From the NCBI RefSeq assembly GCF_026183895.1, contig NZ_JAPFQI010000002.1:62001-126000 (forward strand): a DNA stretch of 64,000 bases, written 5' to 3'. Under the pieces are notes generated by a model, which did no database searches, was not told where the DNA came from, and saw only the letters and a program-made list of their open reading frames with translations. Source of the stretch: Sabulicella glaciei. Lineage in GTDB: Bacteria; Pseudomonadota; Alphaproteobacteria; Acetobacterales; Acetobacteraceae. The position numbers were made by a program, and so were the translations under genes. Positions 42,500 through 50,814 of the stretch are shown here, piece by piece (the stretch's first letter is position 1; every line of letters starts with the position of its first letter).

Positions 42500-43489
42500 A
42501 TGACTGAACGACTGAATCTCGGCCGGCGCCTCGCGGGGCTGGCCCTCGCGGCCGGGCTGGCGCTGGGCGCGGGCACCGCGGCGGCGCAGGACGCTTTCCC
42601 GCGCGGCCCGGTGCGCTTCATCGGCGCCTTTGCCGCCGGCGGCACCTCGGACCTCATCACCCGCATCCTGGCCGAACAGCTTTCCACCCAGCTGAACGAG
42701 CGCGTGGTGGTGGATGTGCGGACCGGCGGCGGTGGCGTGATCGCGACGCAGGAGCTGGTGCGCGCGGCGCCGGACGGGCAGACCATCCTGCTCGCCTCCA
42801 TGGGCATCCTCACCATCACGCCGCAGATGCAGCAGGTTCCTTACAACGTCGAGACGGACATCACGCCGGTGGCCGCCGTCGCTTCCGTCTACAACCTGCT
42901 GGTGACCGGGCCACGCTCGGGCATCAATTCCTGGCGCGATCTGGTGGAGCGTGCCAAGGACCGCTCCCGCACCACCACCTGCGCCACGGTGGGTGCCGGC
43001 TCCTCGCAGCAGCTTTCCTGCATCCTGTTCGGGGCGCTGACGGGCGCGCCGATCACCCAGGTGCCGTATCGCGGCGGCGCGCCGGCCATCGTGGACATCG
43101 CCGCCGGGCGCGTGGACGTGATGTTTGGCAACATGCCGGAATTCCTCGGCCAGATCCGCGATGGCGGGCTGCGGCCGCTCGCCTATGGCGCTTCCGCCGC
43201 CTCGCCGCTGATGCCGGAGCTGCCGGTGATCTCGCAGGACGGGCTACAGGGCTTCACCATCCCCTCCTGGTTCGGAGTGGTGCTGCCCGGGCGCACGCCG
43301 CAGCCCATCGTCGCCCGCTGGAACGAGGAGCTGAACAAGGCCCTGGCCTCGCCGGAGGTGCAGCGCCGCTTCGCCGAGAACGGGCTGCAGCGCATGGGCG
43401 GGTCGCAGGAGGATTTCCTGCGCCAGATCGCCACTGACCGCCAGCGCTGGGGCGGCATTATCCGCGAGCACAACATCCGGGCGGATTGA
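42500..43489 (+). CDS. Bug/TctC-family periplasmic solute-binding protein
   Basis: 329 aa. Signal peptide (LAGLALAAGLALGAGTAAAQD). TTT-family binding protein: VRFIGAFAAGGTSDLITRI near residue 37 and PYNVETDITPVA, then VPYRGGAPAIVDIAAGRVD. These bind carboxylates or sugar acids for a tripartite tricarboxylate transporter. AAGGAGG precedes the ATG. Last gene of the operon; no TctA/TctB membrane genes are nearby, so it must borrow a permease or signal by itself. Confidence 0.9.
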   Translation: MTERLNLGRRLAGLALAAGLALGAGTAAAQDAFPRGPVRFIGAFAAGGTSDLITRILAEQLSTQLNERVVVDVRTGGGGVIATQELVRAAPDGQTILLASMGILTITPQMQQVPYNVETDITPVAAVASVYNLLVTGPRSGINSWRDLVERAKDRSRTTTCATVGAGSSQQLSCILFGALTGAPITQVPYRGGAPAIVDIAAGRVDVMFGNMPEFLGQIRDGGLRPLAYGASAASPLMPELPVISQDGLQGFTIPSWFGVVLPGRTPQPIVARWNEELNKALASPEVQRRFAENGLQRMGGSQEDFLRQIATDRQRWGGIIREHNIRAD

Positions 43490-43492
43490 GGC

Positions 43493-44188
43493 TCACCTCG
43501 CGCCCAGCGCCACCTCCGCGAGCAGCGGCAGGTGGTCGCTGGCCCGGCGCGCGGCCGGCGTGTCATGCGCCCAGAGCCGCGCGACGAGACCCGCCGGATG
43601 CGACAGCACCCGGTCCAGCGCCAGCAGGGGCCGGAAGGCGGGAAAGGTCGCGACCTGGGGTGGCACGCCGCATTCCGGCACCAGCACCGAAAGCGCGCCC
43701 TGGTCCAGCCGCCTTTCGTTCAGGTCGCCCAGGATCAGCGCAGGCAGATGCGGCCATTCCCGCATCGCGTCCAGCAGCACGCGCGCCTGCATCGCCCGCC
43801 GGCCGGCCCCCAGCGACAGATGCGCCACCAGCACGCGAACCGGCCCATGCCCGAGGTCGAGATCGGTCATGATCGCGCCGCGCGGCTCCATGCCGCCCAG
43901 CCGCACCCCAACCGGGCCGCGCAGCACCCGCGCGCCCTCGCGCGCCATGAGGATATTGGAGCGGAACCCCTGCTGCCCCACCGTCACCCGCAGCGGAACG
44001 AGGCCCGTGCGCGCACGGATCGCCTCCTCCTCCAGCATCGGCTTGCCGCGCGCCAGGTAATGCTGCGCCTCCTGCAGGGCGAGCAGGTCGCAGCCCAGCT
44101 CCGCGATCACCTCCGTCGCCAGTTCCGGGCGGAAGCGTCCGAAGGCGGCGCGGCCGCGATGGATGTTCCAGGTGCCGACGCGCATCAT
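43493..44188 (-). CDS. Endonuclease/exonuclease/phosphatase family protein
   Basis: 231 aa. EEP-fold metal-dependent hydrolase: TWNIHRG at the N-terminus, LLALQEAQHYL (metal Glu), RVLVAHLSLGAG (His), LGDLNERR (Asp-x-Asn) and the C-terminal SDHLPLLAEV (Asp-His). The fold hydrolyses phosphodiesters of nucleic acids or lipids; the substrate cannot be chosen here. Starts at ATGATG (44188/44185), overlapping the upstream membrane gene's stop. Confidence 0.88.
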   Translation of the reverse strand: MMRVGTWNIHRGRAAFGRFRPELATEVIAELGCDLLALQEAQHYLARGKPMLEEEAIRARTGLVPLRVTVGQQGFRSNILMAREGARVLRGPVGVRLGGMEPRGAIMTDLDLGHGPVRVLVAHLSLGAGRRAMQARVLLDAMREWPHLPALILGDLNERRLDQGALSVLVPECGVPPQVATFPAFRPLLALDRVLSHPAGLVARLWAHDTPAARRASDHLPLLAEVALGAR

Positions 44189-44742
44189 GGCTTGCGCCTG
44201 TGCAGCGCGCCGGCGAGCGCCGCGCCTCCCGCCGTCAGCACCACGTCAGTCCAGGTGTCGGTCCAGTCGCCGATGATGTCCACCAGCCACTCGAACACTT
44301 CCCACGCCACGCCGAGGGCGAAGCCGAAGACGCAGCACAGCATCGTCATGCGCGCGCGCGAGCGGGGCGCGCCGTCGGCCAGCACCAGCCCGGCGAAGAC
44401 CGCCCCCGCCAGCGCCCCGTTGGCGAGGTGCACGAACTCGTCGAAGGGATTGGCGCCATAGAACCAGCCCAACCCGTAACCGGGGCTGGTCAGCACCGTG
44501 CCCAACACCGGCGCGACGTCGTAGAGGCGCGGCAGGCGACGGACGCGTTGGGGCAGCACCGCCATGCGCTCGCGCGGCGGCAGGATCAGCCCGAGGCATC
44601 CGAGCCCGGCCAGCAGCGTGCCATAGGTCGCGCTGCCCTTGCCGAGGCTCCAGAACCACGCCGCCATGGCGAGCAGCGCGAGCATCGCCACCCAGGCGAG
44701 GGGCGAGTGGCGGGACAGGTCCGCCCGGGTCAGTGGGGCCAA
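44185..44742 (-). CDS. DUF2238-like membrane protein
   Basis: 185 aa with about five membrane helices. The motifs NPFDEFVHLANGALAG and ALGVAWEVFEWLVDIIGDWTDTWTD match the DUF2238/YjdF pattern of F-D-x-x-x-H and W-E-x-x-E-W-x-x-D. Function unknown. TTG at 44742 is preceded by AAGGA at good spacing; an ATG at 44817 is in frame but would overlap the divergent prpF start, so I prefer the shorter form. Coupled to the EEP hydrolase gene. Confidence 0.72.
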   Translation of the reverse strand: MAPLTRADLSRHSPLAWVAMLALLAMAAWFWSLGKGSATYGTLLAGLGCLGLILPPRERMAVLPQRVRRLPRLYDVAPVLGTVLTSPGYGLGWFYGANPFDEFVHLANGALAGAVFAGLVLADGAPRSRARMTMLCCVFGFALGVAWEVFEWLVDIIGDWTDTWTDVVLTAGGAALAGALHRRKP

Positions 44743-44815
44743 GGCGGCGTCCTTCTGCGGCTCACCTTGCGGCAACGCCGGTGACGCCGCGCGGCTTCCG
44801 TGCTGCGATGCTGCC

Positions 44816-45922
44816 ATGGGCCAGCGATTCATTCCCGCCGTCTTCATGCGCGGCGGTTCCTCCAAGGGCGTGTTCTTTCATGCGCACGACCTGCCGGAAT
44901 CACGGGAGGCGCAGGCGGCGATCTTTCTGCGCGTCCTCGGCAGCCCGGACCCGAACGGGCGGCAGCTCGACGGCATGGGCGGCGGCGTCTCCTCCCTTTC
45001 CAAGGCCGCGATCATCGGCCCGTCCACCCATCCGGAGGCCGATCTGGACTACACCTTCGCGCAGGTTTCGGTGGACCGGCCGGTGGTGGATTGGGGCGCG
45101 AATTGCGGCAACCTTTCCTCCGCCGTCGGGCCCTTCGCGGTGGATGAAGGCCTGGTTCGCGTCGCGGACGGCGAGGTGCTGATCCGCATCCACCAGGTGA
45201 ACACACGGCGCATCATCCATGCGCGCTTCCCGGTCCAGGATGGCCGCGCCGTGGTGACCGGCGACTTCGCCATCGCCGGCGTGTCCGGCACCGGGGCGCG
45301 CATCCGGCTCGATTTCCTTCATCCCGGCGGCGCCACCACCGGGCGCCTCCTGCCCAGCGGCGCGGTGGCAGAGGAGATCGACGGGGTGCGGATGACGCTG
45401 GTGGACGCCGCCAACGCCGTCGCCTTCGCCGATGCGCGCGATTTCGGCCTGTCCGGCGCGGAAGCGCCGGAGGCGATCGAGGCCGACGCGGCGCTGATGG
45501 CACGGCTCGACCGGCTGCGCCGCCTCGCGGGTGTGCGGATGGGGCTGGCTGCCACGCCGGAAGCGGTGGGCCTCGCCAATCCGAAGATCGCACTGGTCGC
45601 CCCGCCGCGCCCGTTCCGCGCGCTGGACGGCACCGCATAGGACGCGGCGAGTCACGAGATCACGGTGCGGATGCTGTCCATGGAGCGCGTGCACCGCGCC
45701 GTGCCGCTGACGGGCGGGCTGTGCCTGGGCGTGGCTTGCCGCCTACCCGGCTCTGTCCCCCACGCCGCCGCGTCGCGCCCGGCGCGGGAAGAGGAGATCC
45801 GGGTCGCCAACCCGTCCGGGGTGCTGAGCGTCGGCGCCGAGGTGTCGGAAGGGGAAGCGCGGAGCGGCGTGGTGTTCCGCACCGCGCGCCGCCTCATGCA
45901 GGGCGCTGTGGCTCTTCCGTAA
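44816..45922 (+). pseudogene. prpF: prpF-like isomerase gene with an in-frame amber codon
   Basis: PrpF-family enzymes isomerise aconitate-type or 4-oxalomesaconate substrates (diaminopimelate epimerase fold). The frame starts with IPAVFMRGGSSKGVFFHA and has WGANCGNLSSAVGPFA (catalytic Cys) and RIHQVNT. It meets TAG at 45638-45640 after F-R-A-L-D-G-T-A, then continues in the same frame to 45922 with RMLSMERVHRAVPLTGG and FRTARRLMQGAVALP, the normal family end. The full frame is the right length (about 368 codons), so a single nonsense change interrupts it. The truncated 274-aa protein would lack the second half of the C-terminal domain. Confidence 0.85.
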
Positions 45923-46064
45923 AGCTTTCCTCGGGGTCCTCGCCCTCCTTCTTCTCGGGCGTGACCCCGGTGCGCCGCACCGGCGTCCAGGAGGGCGGAT
46001 CGCTGGCGGGGAAGCTTTCTTCCGAAGCTTCCTGCACTTCGTCCTTTTCCGGCGGCTTGGCCAT
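45894..46064 (-). CDS. Small conserved-looking acidic protein (SFPASDPP motif)
   Basis: 56 aa. Contains EASEESFPASDPPSWTP, a short motif I have seen in many small uncharacterised proteobacterial proteins; the rest is charged and probably disordered. ATG at 46064 follows AAAGGA at eight bases. It overlaps the last 29 bp of the prpF frame in opposite orientation. Function unknown. Confidence 0.65.
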   Translation of the reverse strand: MAKPPEKDEVQEASEESFPASDPPSWTPVRRTGVTPEKKEGEDPEESFTEEPQRPA

Positions 46065-46111
46065 GGGCCGATCCTTTCCTGCCTGTGGCCCTGTCAACGC
46101 CCTGCCTCCCT

Positions 46112-47749
46112 TCAGGTGTCGCGGCGCAGACCGGAAAGCGAGTCCAGCGTGTCGAAGTCGCGCAGGATTCCGTCATCGGGCATCTCCACCTCCACGAGGC
46201 GGTCGGCATGCCGCCCGACCAGTTGCCTGGCGCCGACATCGCCCTGAATGTCCCGCATCGGGGCGAAGAACTCACGCGCCCAGAGCACGGGATTGCCCTG
46301 CTTGCCGCGAAAGGTGGGCTGCACGATGGCGCGGCCTTCCTCCGGATCGAAGGCCCCCAGCAGACGCGCAATATTGGCGGCGGAAACCAGCGGCATGTCG
46401 CCCAGCGCCACCAACGCCCCCTCCGCCTCGGGCGGCACGGCGGCGATGCCGGCGCGGAGCGAGGCGGATAAACCCTCCGCGTAATCCTCGGCATGGACGA
46501 AGACGACGGGGCGCCCCGTCAGCGCCTCCTCCACCCGCGCCCGCTCATGACCCGTCACCACAATCACCGGGCGCAGCCCGCTGGCAACGACCTGGTCCAC
46601 CACGCGCACCACCATGGGCGTGCCGGACCCGTCTGGCTCCAGGAGCTTGTTGCGCGGGGCCATGCGGCGCGACCGCCCGGCGGCCAGCACCACCCCGGCC
46701 ACGTTGCGGGCCCTGCGCGGCGCCTGGCTCGGCTGCGCGGGGGCCTTGGCGCGGGGTAGGGGCCGCGCCTCGATCTCCTTCAGCAATCCGCCCACCCCCA
46801 TCCCCATCACGTCCCGCGCCGAGACTGGCAGCCCGGCGAAGAAGCGCTGCAGCACCCAGTCGAAGCCGTTGAGCTTGGGCGAGCGGGCGCAGCCCGGCAG
46901 CACCATGGCCGGCGCCTCGCCCACGCTGCCGACGCAAAGCAGGTTGCCCGGGTCCACCGGCATGCCGAAATGCTCAATCTGCCCGCCCGCCGCGACGATG
47001 GCGGCCGGGCCGACGTCGCGCCGGTCCACCACGGCGGAGGCGCCGGCGATCAGCAGCATCTCCGCGCCCGCACCCATAAGGCGCTTCAGCGCGGCGGCGG
47101 TGGCATCCGTGTCGTGGGGCACACGCTCCACCGGCAGCAGGGTGCCGAGCAGCGCCTCCACCCGCCCCTGCGTCACCTCCACCGCGCCTTCCATGGCGCT
47201 TTCCTTGACGCCCGGAAGCTCGGTCATCACCAGCCCGACCTTGAAGGGACGGAAGGGATGCAGCGCGATGGCGCCGGGGCCGCGGCGGTGGATCATCGCC
47301 TCCGCTACGCCCAGCACCGCGCCCGGCACGGCGAAAGGGATGACCTTGATCGTCGCCAGCATCTCCTTGGGCGCGACGACGCTGTGGTTGGGCAGGGTGG
47401 CGACGGTCAGGCTCTCGTCCAGTGCGTTCACCGCGTCGATCAGCTCCGCATCCAGCACCAGCAACCCTGCCGCCTCGGCCAGCAGATTCGCCCGCCCCGT
47501 CGCCGCGCGCGACCGCGCGATCAGCGGCGAAAGCAGCGCGTCCGCGAGGCGCGAGGCCGCCTCGTCCTCCCCCACGTCGCCGGGGGCGAGGCGCGCCGCC
47601 GTCACCTCTGCGTGGCCCGCCTCGCGCAGCGCGGCGATGGCGCCCTCATCCAGCACCGTGCCCTTCTTCAGCACCCGCCCCGGCAGGCGCAGCGTGTGCG
47701 CCAGCACCGCCCCCTCCGCCTCCTCCAGGGGGGTGGGGCCGAAGATCAT
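46112..47749 (-). CDS. Molybdopterin-binding / molybdenum cofactor cytidylyltransferase fusion
   Basis: 545 aa. Residues 1-345 form a MoeA/MogA-like molybdopterin-binding part (LPGRVLKKGTVLDEGAI, AGASAVVDRRDV, AMVLPGCARSPKLNGFDW). Residues 355-545 form a MobA/MocA nucleotidyltransferase (GVVLAAGRSRRMAPRNKLL, VALGDMPLVS). This combination attaches CMP to the cofactor for xanthine-dehydrogenase/CO-dehydrogenase-family enzymes. It is last in the cox maturation operon, with ATGA coupling to XdhC. Confidence 0.85.
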   Translation of the reverse strand: MIFGPTPLEEAEGAVLAHTLRLPGRVLKKGTVLDEGAIAALREAGHAEVTAARLAPGDVGEDEAASRLADALLSPLIARSRAATGRANLLAEAAGLLVLDAELIDAVNALDESLTVATLPNHSVVAPKEMLATIKVIPFAVPGAVLGVAEAMIHRRGPGAIALHPFRPFKVGLVMTELPGVKESAMEGAVEVTQGRVEALLGTLLPVERVPHDTDATAAALKRLMGAGAEMLLIAGASAVVDRRDVGPAAIVAAGGQIEHFGMPVDPGNLLCVGSVGEAPAMVLPGCARSPKLNGFDWVLQRFFAGLPVSARDVMGMGVGGLLKEIEARPLPRAKAPAQPSQAPRRARNVAGVVLAAGRSRRMAPRNKLLEPDGSGTPMVVRVVDQVVASGLRPVIVVTGHERARVEEALTGRPVVFVHAEDYAEGLSASLRAGIAAVPPEAEGALVALGDMPLVSAANIARLLGAFDPEEGRAIVQPTFRGKQGNPVLWAREFFAPMRDIQGDVGARQLVGRHADRLVEVEMPDDGILRDFDTLDSLSGLRRDT

Positions 47750-48420
47750 CGCCCACGCCTCCGCGCCACCACCTGCGCGATCACCGACAGGGCGATCTCG
47801 GGCGCCGTCACCGCGCCGATGTCGAGCCCGACCGGCGCGGCGATGCGGGCGATGGCGTCGTCGCCCAGCCCCGCCTCGCGCAGCCGCTCCACGCGCTTGG
47901 CGTGGGTGCGCTTGGAGCCCAGGGCACCGATGTAGAAGCAGGGGGAGCGCAGCGCCGTTTCCAGCGCCGGGTCGTCCAGCTTGGGGTCGTGGGTGAGGGT
48001 GACGACGGCCGTACGCGCATCGGGGCGCAGCGCGTCTAGCGCTTCGTCCGGCCATTCGTGCACCAGCGACACGCCGGGAAAGCGCTCCCCGGTGGCGAAG
48101 GCGCGGCGCGGGTCCACCACCGTCACCGCGAAGCCCATGGCGGCGCCCAGCGGTGCCAGGTGCTGCGCCACGTGCACCGCGCCCACCACGACGAGGCGCA
48201 AGGGCGGGTTGTGCGGCTGCACGAACCAGGATTCGTCGCCGGATGCGGTGGGGCCGGCCCGGTCCGCCTCCAGCGCCGCCCGCGCCGCCTCGGCCAGGGC
48301 CTCGGGCACCGCATCCTCGGGAAACAGGCGCTGCGCCCCGTCCGACAGCCGCGTCAGCAGCGCGACCGGCGTGCCGGCGGCGCGAGCGGCCTGGAGCCGC
48401 GCCAGGGTGTCCGGCGTCAC
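47746..48420 (-). CDS. XdhC family protein, C-terminal Rossmann domain unit
   Basis: 224 aa. XdhC chaperones insert the sulfurated molybdenum cofactor into xanthine-dehydrogenase-type enzymes. This gene holds the Rossmann half: RLVVVGAVHVAQHLAPLGA, VDPRRAFATGERFPG and YIGALGSKRTHAKRVERL, followed by GLDIGAVTAPEIALSVIAQ. Start is GTG at 48420, overlapping the upstream N-terminal-domain gene by GTGA. The usual single XdhC is thus split over two adjacent genes. Confidence 0.87.
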   Translation of the reverse strand: MTPDTLARLQAARAAGTPVALLTRLSDGAQRLFPEDAVPEALAEAARAALEADRAGPTASGDESWFVQPHNPPLRLVVVGAVHVAQHLAPLGAAMGFAVTVVDPRRAFATGERFPGVSLVHEWPDEALDALRPDARTAVVTLTHDPKLDDPALETALRSPCFYIGALGSKRTHAKRVERLREAGLGDDAIARIAAPVGLDIGAVTAPEIALSVIAQVVARRRGR

Positions 48421-48731
48421 CCGAGGCGCTCCACGAAGACCTTGAGCTTGCCGCCGCAGGCCAGCCCGACTTCCCAGGCCTGCTCGTCGCTGATGCCGAA
48501 GTCGAGCAGGCGCGGCGTGCCCTCGCGCATCACCTCGCGCGCCACCTCGGCCACCGCGCCCTCGATGCAGCCGCCCGAGACGCTGCCCTCCATGCGGCCG
48601 CCCTCCGTCACAGCGAGCATGGAGCCGGCGGGGCGAGGGCTGGAGCCCCACGTCTCCACCACCGTCGCCAGCGCCACGCGCTCGCCCGCGCGCAGCCAGT
48701 GTTCCGCGGTGCCCAGGATGTCCTCGCTCAT
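48417..48731 (-). CDS. XdhC family protein, N-terminal domain unit
   Basis: 104 aa. The XdhC/CoxI N-terminal domain: RVALATVVETWGSSPRPAGS, GSVSGGCIEGAVAEVA with the conserved Cys, and GLACGGKLKVFVER with the second Cys. ATG at 48731 overlaps the coxE stop. It works with the separate C-terminal unit immediately downstream. Confidence 0.88.
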   Translation of the reverse strand: MSEDILGTAEHWLRAGERVALATVVETWGSSPRPAGSMLAVTEGGRMEGSVSGGCIEGAVAEVAREVMREGTPRLLDFGISDEQAWEVGLACGGKLKVFVERLG

Positions 48732-49933
48732 CGTCGCCTTTCTTCCCTTCCGCCGGGGGCGAGCGCGGCCACCAGGTCGCGCAGGCTCTCGAGATTGTGC
48801 ACCGGGCGGAACTCGTGGACGTGCGGCAGCATCGCCCGGATCCCCTGCGATCTTGGCTCGAACCCGGCGTAGCGCAACAGCGGGTTCAGCCAGACCAGCC
48901 GGCGGCAGGAACGGCGCAGCCGCTCCGTCGCCTCGGCCAGTCCGGCGCCCCCCTCGCGGTCCAGCCCGTCGGTGATCAGCAGCACCACCGCCCCCTGGCC
49001 CAGCACGCGGCGGCCCCAGCGGCGATTGAACTCCTCCAGCGCCTCGCCGATCCGCGTGCCGCCCGACCAGTCGGGCACCATGTGGCCCACCATCTCGAAG
49101 GCGATCTCGGGATCTTTGTGGCGCAGCTGCCGGGTGATGTTGGACAGGCGCGTGCCGAACACGAAGCACTGCACCCGGTCGCGCTCATTCACGACTGCGT
49201 GGAGGAAGTGCAGCAGCACCTGGGCGTAGCGCGCCATGGAGCCCGAGATGTCGCAGATCGCGACCAGCGGCGGCGGGCGCCGAACGCGGCGACGCCGGGC
49301 GATGCCCGCGATCTCGCCGCCCGTGCGCGCCGCCTCGCGCAGCGTTCCGCGCAGATCCACGCGCGGGCCCAGCGGGTCGCGGCGGAAGCGCCGCGTGGGC
49401 CGAGTGTCCAACCGCAGGGCGAGACGGCGGATCTCCCGCTTGGCGGCGGCGATCTGCTCGGCGCTCATCGCCTCGAAATCCAGGCGCCCGAGCGCCTCGC
49501 GCTCCGAGACGGTCATGGCCGCGTCCTGCAGCGGCTTCTCCTCGCCCGGCGGCGGGGGAGGGGGACGCGGCCCGGCCATGGCTTCCGCCAGGCGCCGCCC
49601 GCCGGCGCGCGGTTTCTCCTCCGGCCGTTGCGCCTCGGTCAGCGCCAGGGCGGCGCCGGCCCTGGCGCGCTCCGGGTCGCGCCAGAACAGGTCGAAGGCG
49701 GCATCGAAGAGCAGGCTCTGGTCGTGGCGGCGCACCAGCGTCGCGCGCAGCGCCGCCTTCACCACGGCGCGCTGCTCCACCCCCGCGAGGCTCACCGCCT
49801 CCGCCGCCCGCAGCGCCTCGCCCGGGCCGACCGGCAGCCCGGCGCGGCGCAGCAGCCGCACGAAGCCTAGGATGTTGGCGCCGAGCGCGGCGGCCGGCTC
49901 CGGCACGTCCAGCGCGTCGCGCGGCGGGATCAC
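48728..49933 (-). CDS. coxE: VWA-domain protein CoxE
   Basis: 401 aa. N-terminal helical part (NILGFVRLLRRAGLPVGPGEAL), an acidic/proline linker around residues 110-140, and a VWA domain with MIDAS DISGSMARYAQ, then GGTRIGEALEEF and LLITDGLDREGG. CoxE cooperates with the MoxR ATPase CoxD to assemble the [CuSMoO2]-type centre of CO dehydrogenase-family enzymes. It overlaps coxD and the XdhC N-unit. Confidence 0.92.
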   Translation of the reverse strand: MIPPRDALDVPEPAAALGANILGFVRLLRRAGLPVGPGEALRAAEAVSLAGVEQRAVVKAALRATLVRRHDQSLLFDAAFDLFWRDPERARAGAALALTEAQRPEEKPRAGGRRLAEAMAGPRPPPPPPGEEKPLQDAAMTVSEREALGRLDFEAMSAEQIAAAKREIRRLALRLDTRPTRRFRRDPLGPRVDLRGTLREAARTGGEIAGIARRRRVRRPPPLVAICDISGSMARYAQVLLHFLHAVVNERDRVQCFVFGTRLSNITRQLRHKDPEIAFEMVGHMVPDWSGGTRIGEALEEFNRRWGRRVLGQGAVVLLITDGLDREGGAGLAEATERLRRSCRRLVWLNPLLRYAGFEPRSQGIRAMLPHVHEFRPVHNLESLRDLVAALAPGGREERRR

Positions 49934-50814
49934 GGGGTGGCCTGCCGCACCTCGGTCACGAGGCGCGCCGCCTCCTCGCCCTTCAGCTTGGCGATGTCGT
50001 CCTGGTACTTCAGCAGCACGCCGAGCGTGGCGTCCACCGCGCCGCCCTCCAGCTCCCGCGCGTCCAGCGCCGCGAGCGCATTGGCCCAGTCGATGCTTTC
50101 CGCCACGCCGGGCAGCTTGAAGTAGTCGCCCTGCCGCAGCCGCTGCACGAAGGCGACGATCTGCGCCGAAAGCCGCTCCGGCACGCGCGGCGCCCGCAGC
50201 CGCAGGATCTCCCGCTCCCGCGCCGCATCGGGGTAGTCCACCCAGTGATACAGGCAGCGACGCCGGATGGCGTCGTGCACCTCGCGCGTGCGGTTGGAGG
50301 TGATGATGACGACGGGCGGCACATCAGCGCGCAGCGTGCCCAGCTCGGGGACGGAAAGCTGGAAGTCGGCCAGCACCTCCAGCAGGAAGGCCTCGAAGGG
50401 CTCGTCCGCCCGGTCCAACTCGTCGATCAGCAGGACGGCCGGCTCGCCCTCCAGCGCCTGGAGCAGCGGCCGCGCCTCCAGGTACTTCCGGTCGTAGATG
50501 GTGGACTCCACGTCCGCCACCGCGCCCGTCGCCTCGGCGACGCGGATGGCCATGAGCTGCCGCGCGTGGTTCCACTCATAGGCCGCGGCCGACAGGTCCA
50601 GCCCGTCATAGCATTGCAGCCGCACCAGACGGCGCGGCAGCTTCGCCGCCAGCACCTTGGCGATCTCCGTCTTGCCCGTGCCCGGCTCGCCCTCCAGGAA
50701 AAGCGGCCGCCCCATCCGCAGCGCGAGGTGGACGGTGGTGGCCAGCGCCGTGTCGGCCACGTAGCCGCCCTCAGCCAGGAGGGCGGCGGTGGCGGCGACG
50801 GAGTCCGGCGTCAC
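49930..50814 (-). CDS. coxD: MoxR-type AAA ATPase CoxD
   Basis: 294 aa. AAA+ module: Walker A LEGEPGTGKTEIAKV, Walker B AVLLIDELDRADEPFEAF, sensor 1 VIITSNRTREV, and a C-terminal lid helix. The sequence continues YFKLPGVAESIDWANAL, typical of CoxD. Start is GTG at 50814 with GTGA overlap to coxG. Predicted to remodel the oxidoreductase during metal-centre assembly together with CoxE. Confidence 0.92.
   Translation of the reverse strand: MTPDSVAATAALLAEGGYVADTALATTVHLALRMGRPLFLEGEPGTGKTEIAKVLAAKLPRRLVRLQCYDGLDLSAAAYEWNHARQLMAIRVAEATGAVADVESTIYDRKYLEARPLLQALEGEPAVLLIDELDRADEPFEAFLLEVLADFQLSVPELGTLRADVPPVVIITSNRTREVHDAIRRRCLYHWVDYPDAAREREILRLRAPRVPERLSAQIVAFVQRLRQGDYFKLPGVAESIDWANALAALDARELEGGAVDATLGVLLKYQDDIAKLKGEEAARLVTEVRQATP

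Noticed and set aside
41059-42819. 586-codon minus-strand frame across the enolase-superfamily genes
   Set aside because: No family signature, composition typical of an antisense shadow; the plus-strand genes keep every catalytic residue.
44816-45922. Amber codon of prpF read as pyrrolysine
   Set aside because: No pylT/pylS genes are present here and the family has no conserved pyrrolysine; nonsense mutation or sequencing error is simpler.
45894-45922. Overlap of prpF end and the small acidic gene as evidence that one is false
   Set aside because: Both have independent support (family C-terminus for prpF; ribosome site and recurrent motif for the small gene), and convergent overlaps of this size are common in compact genomes.
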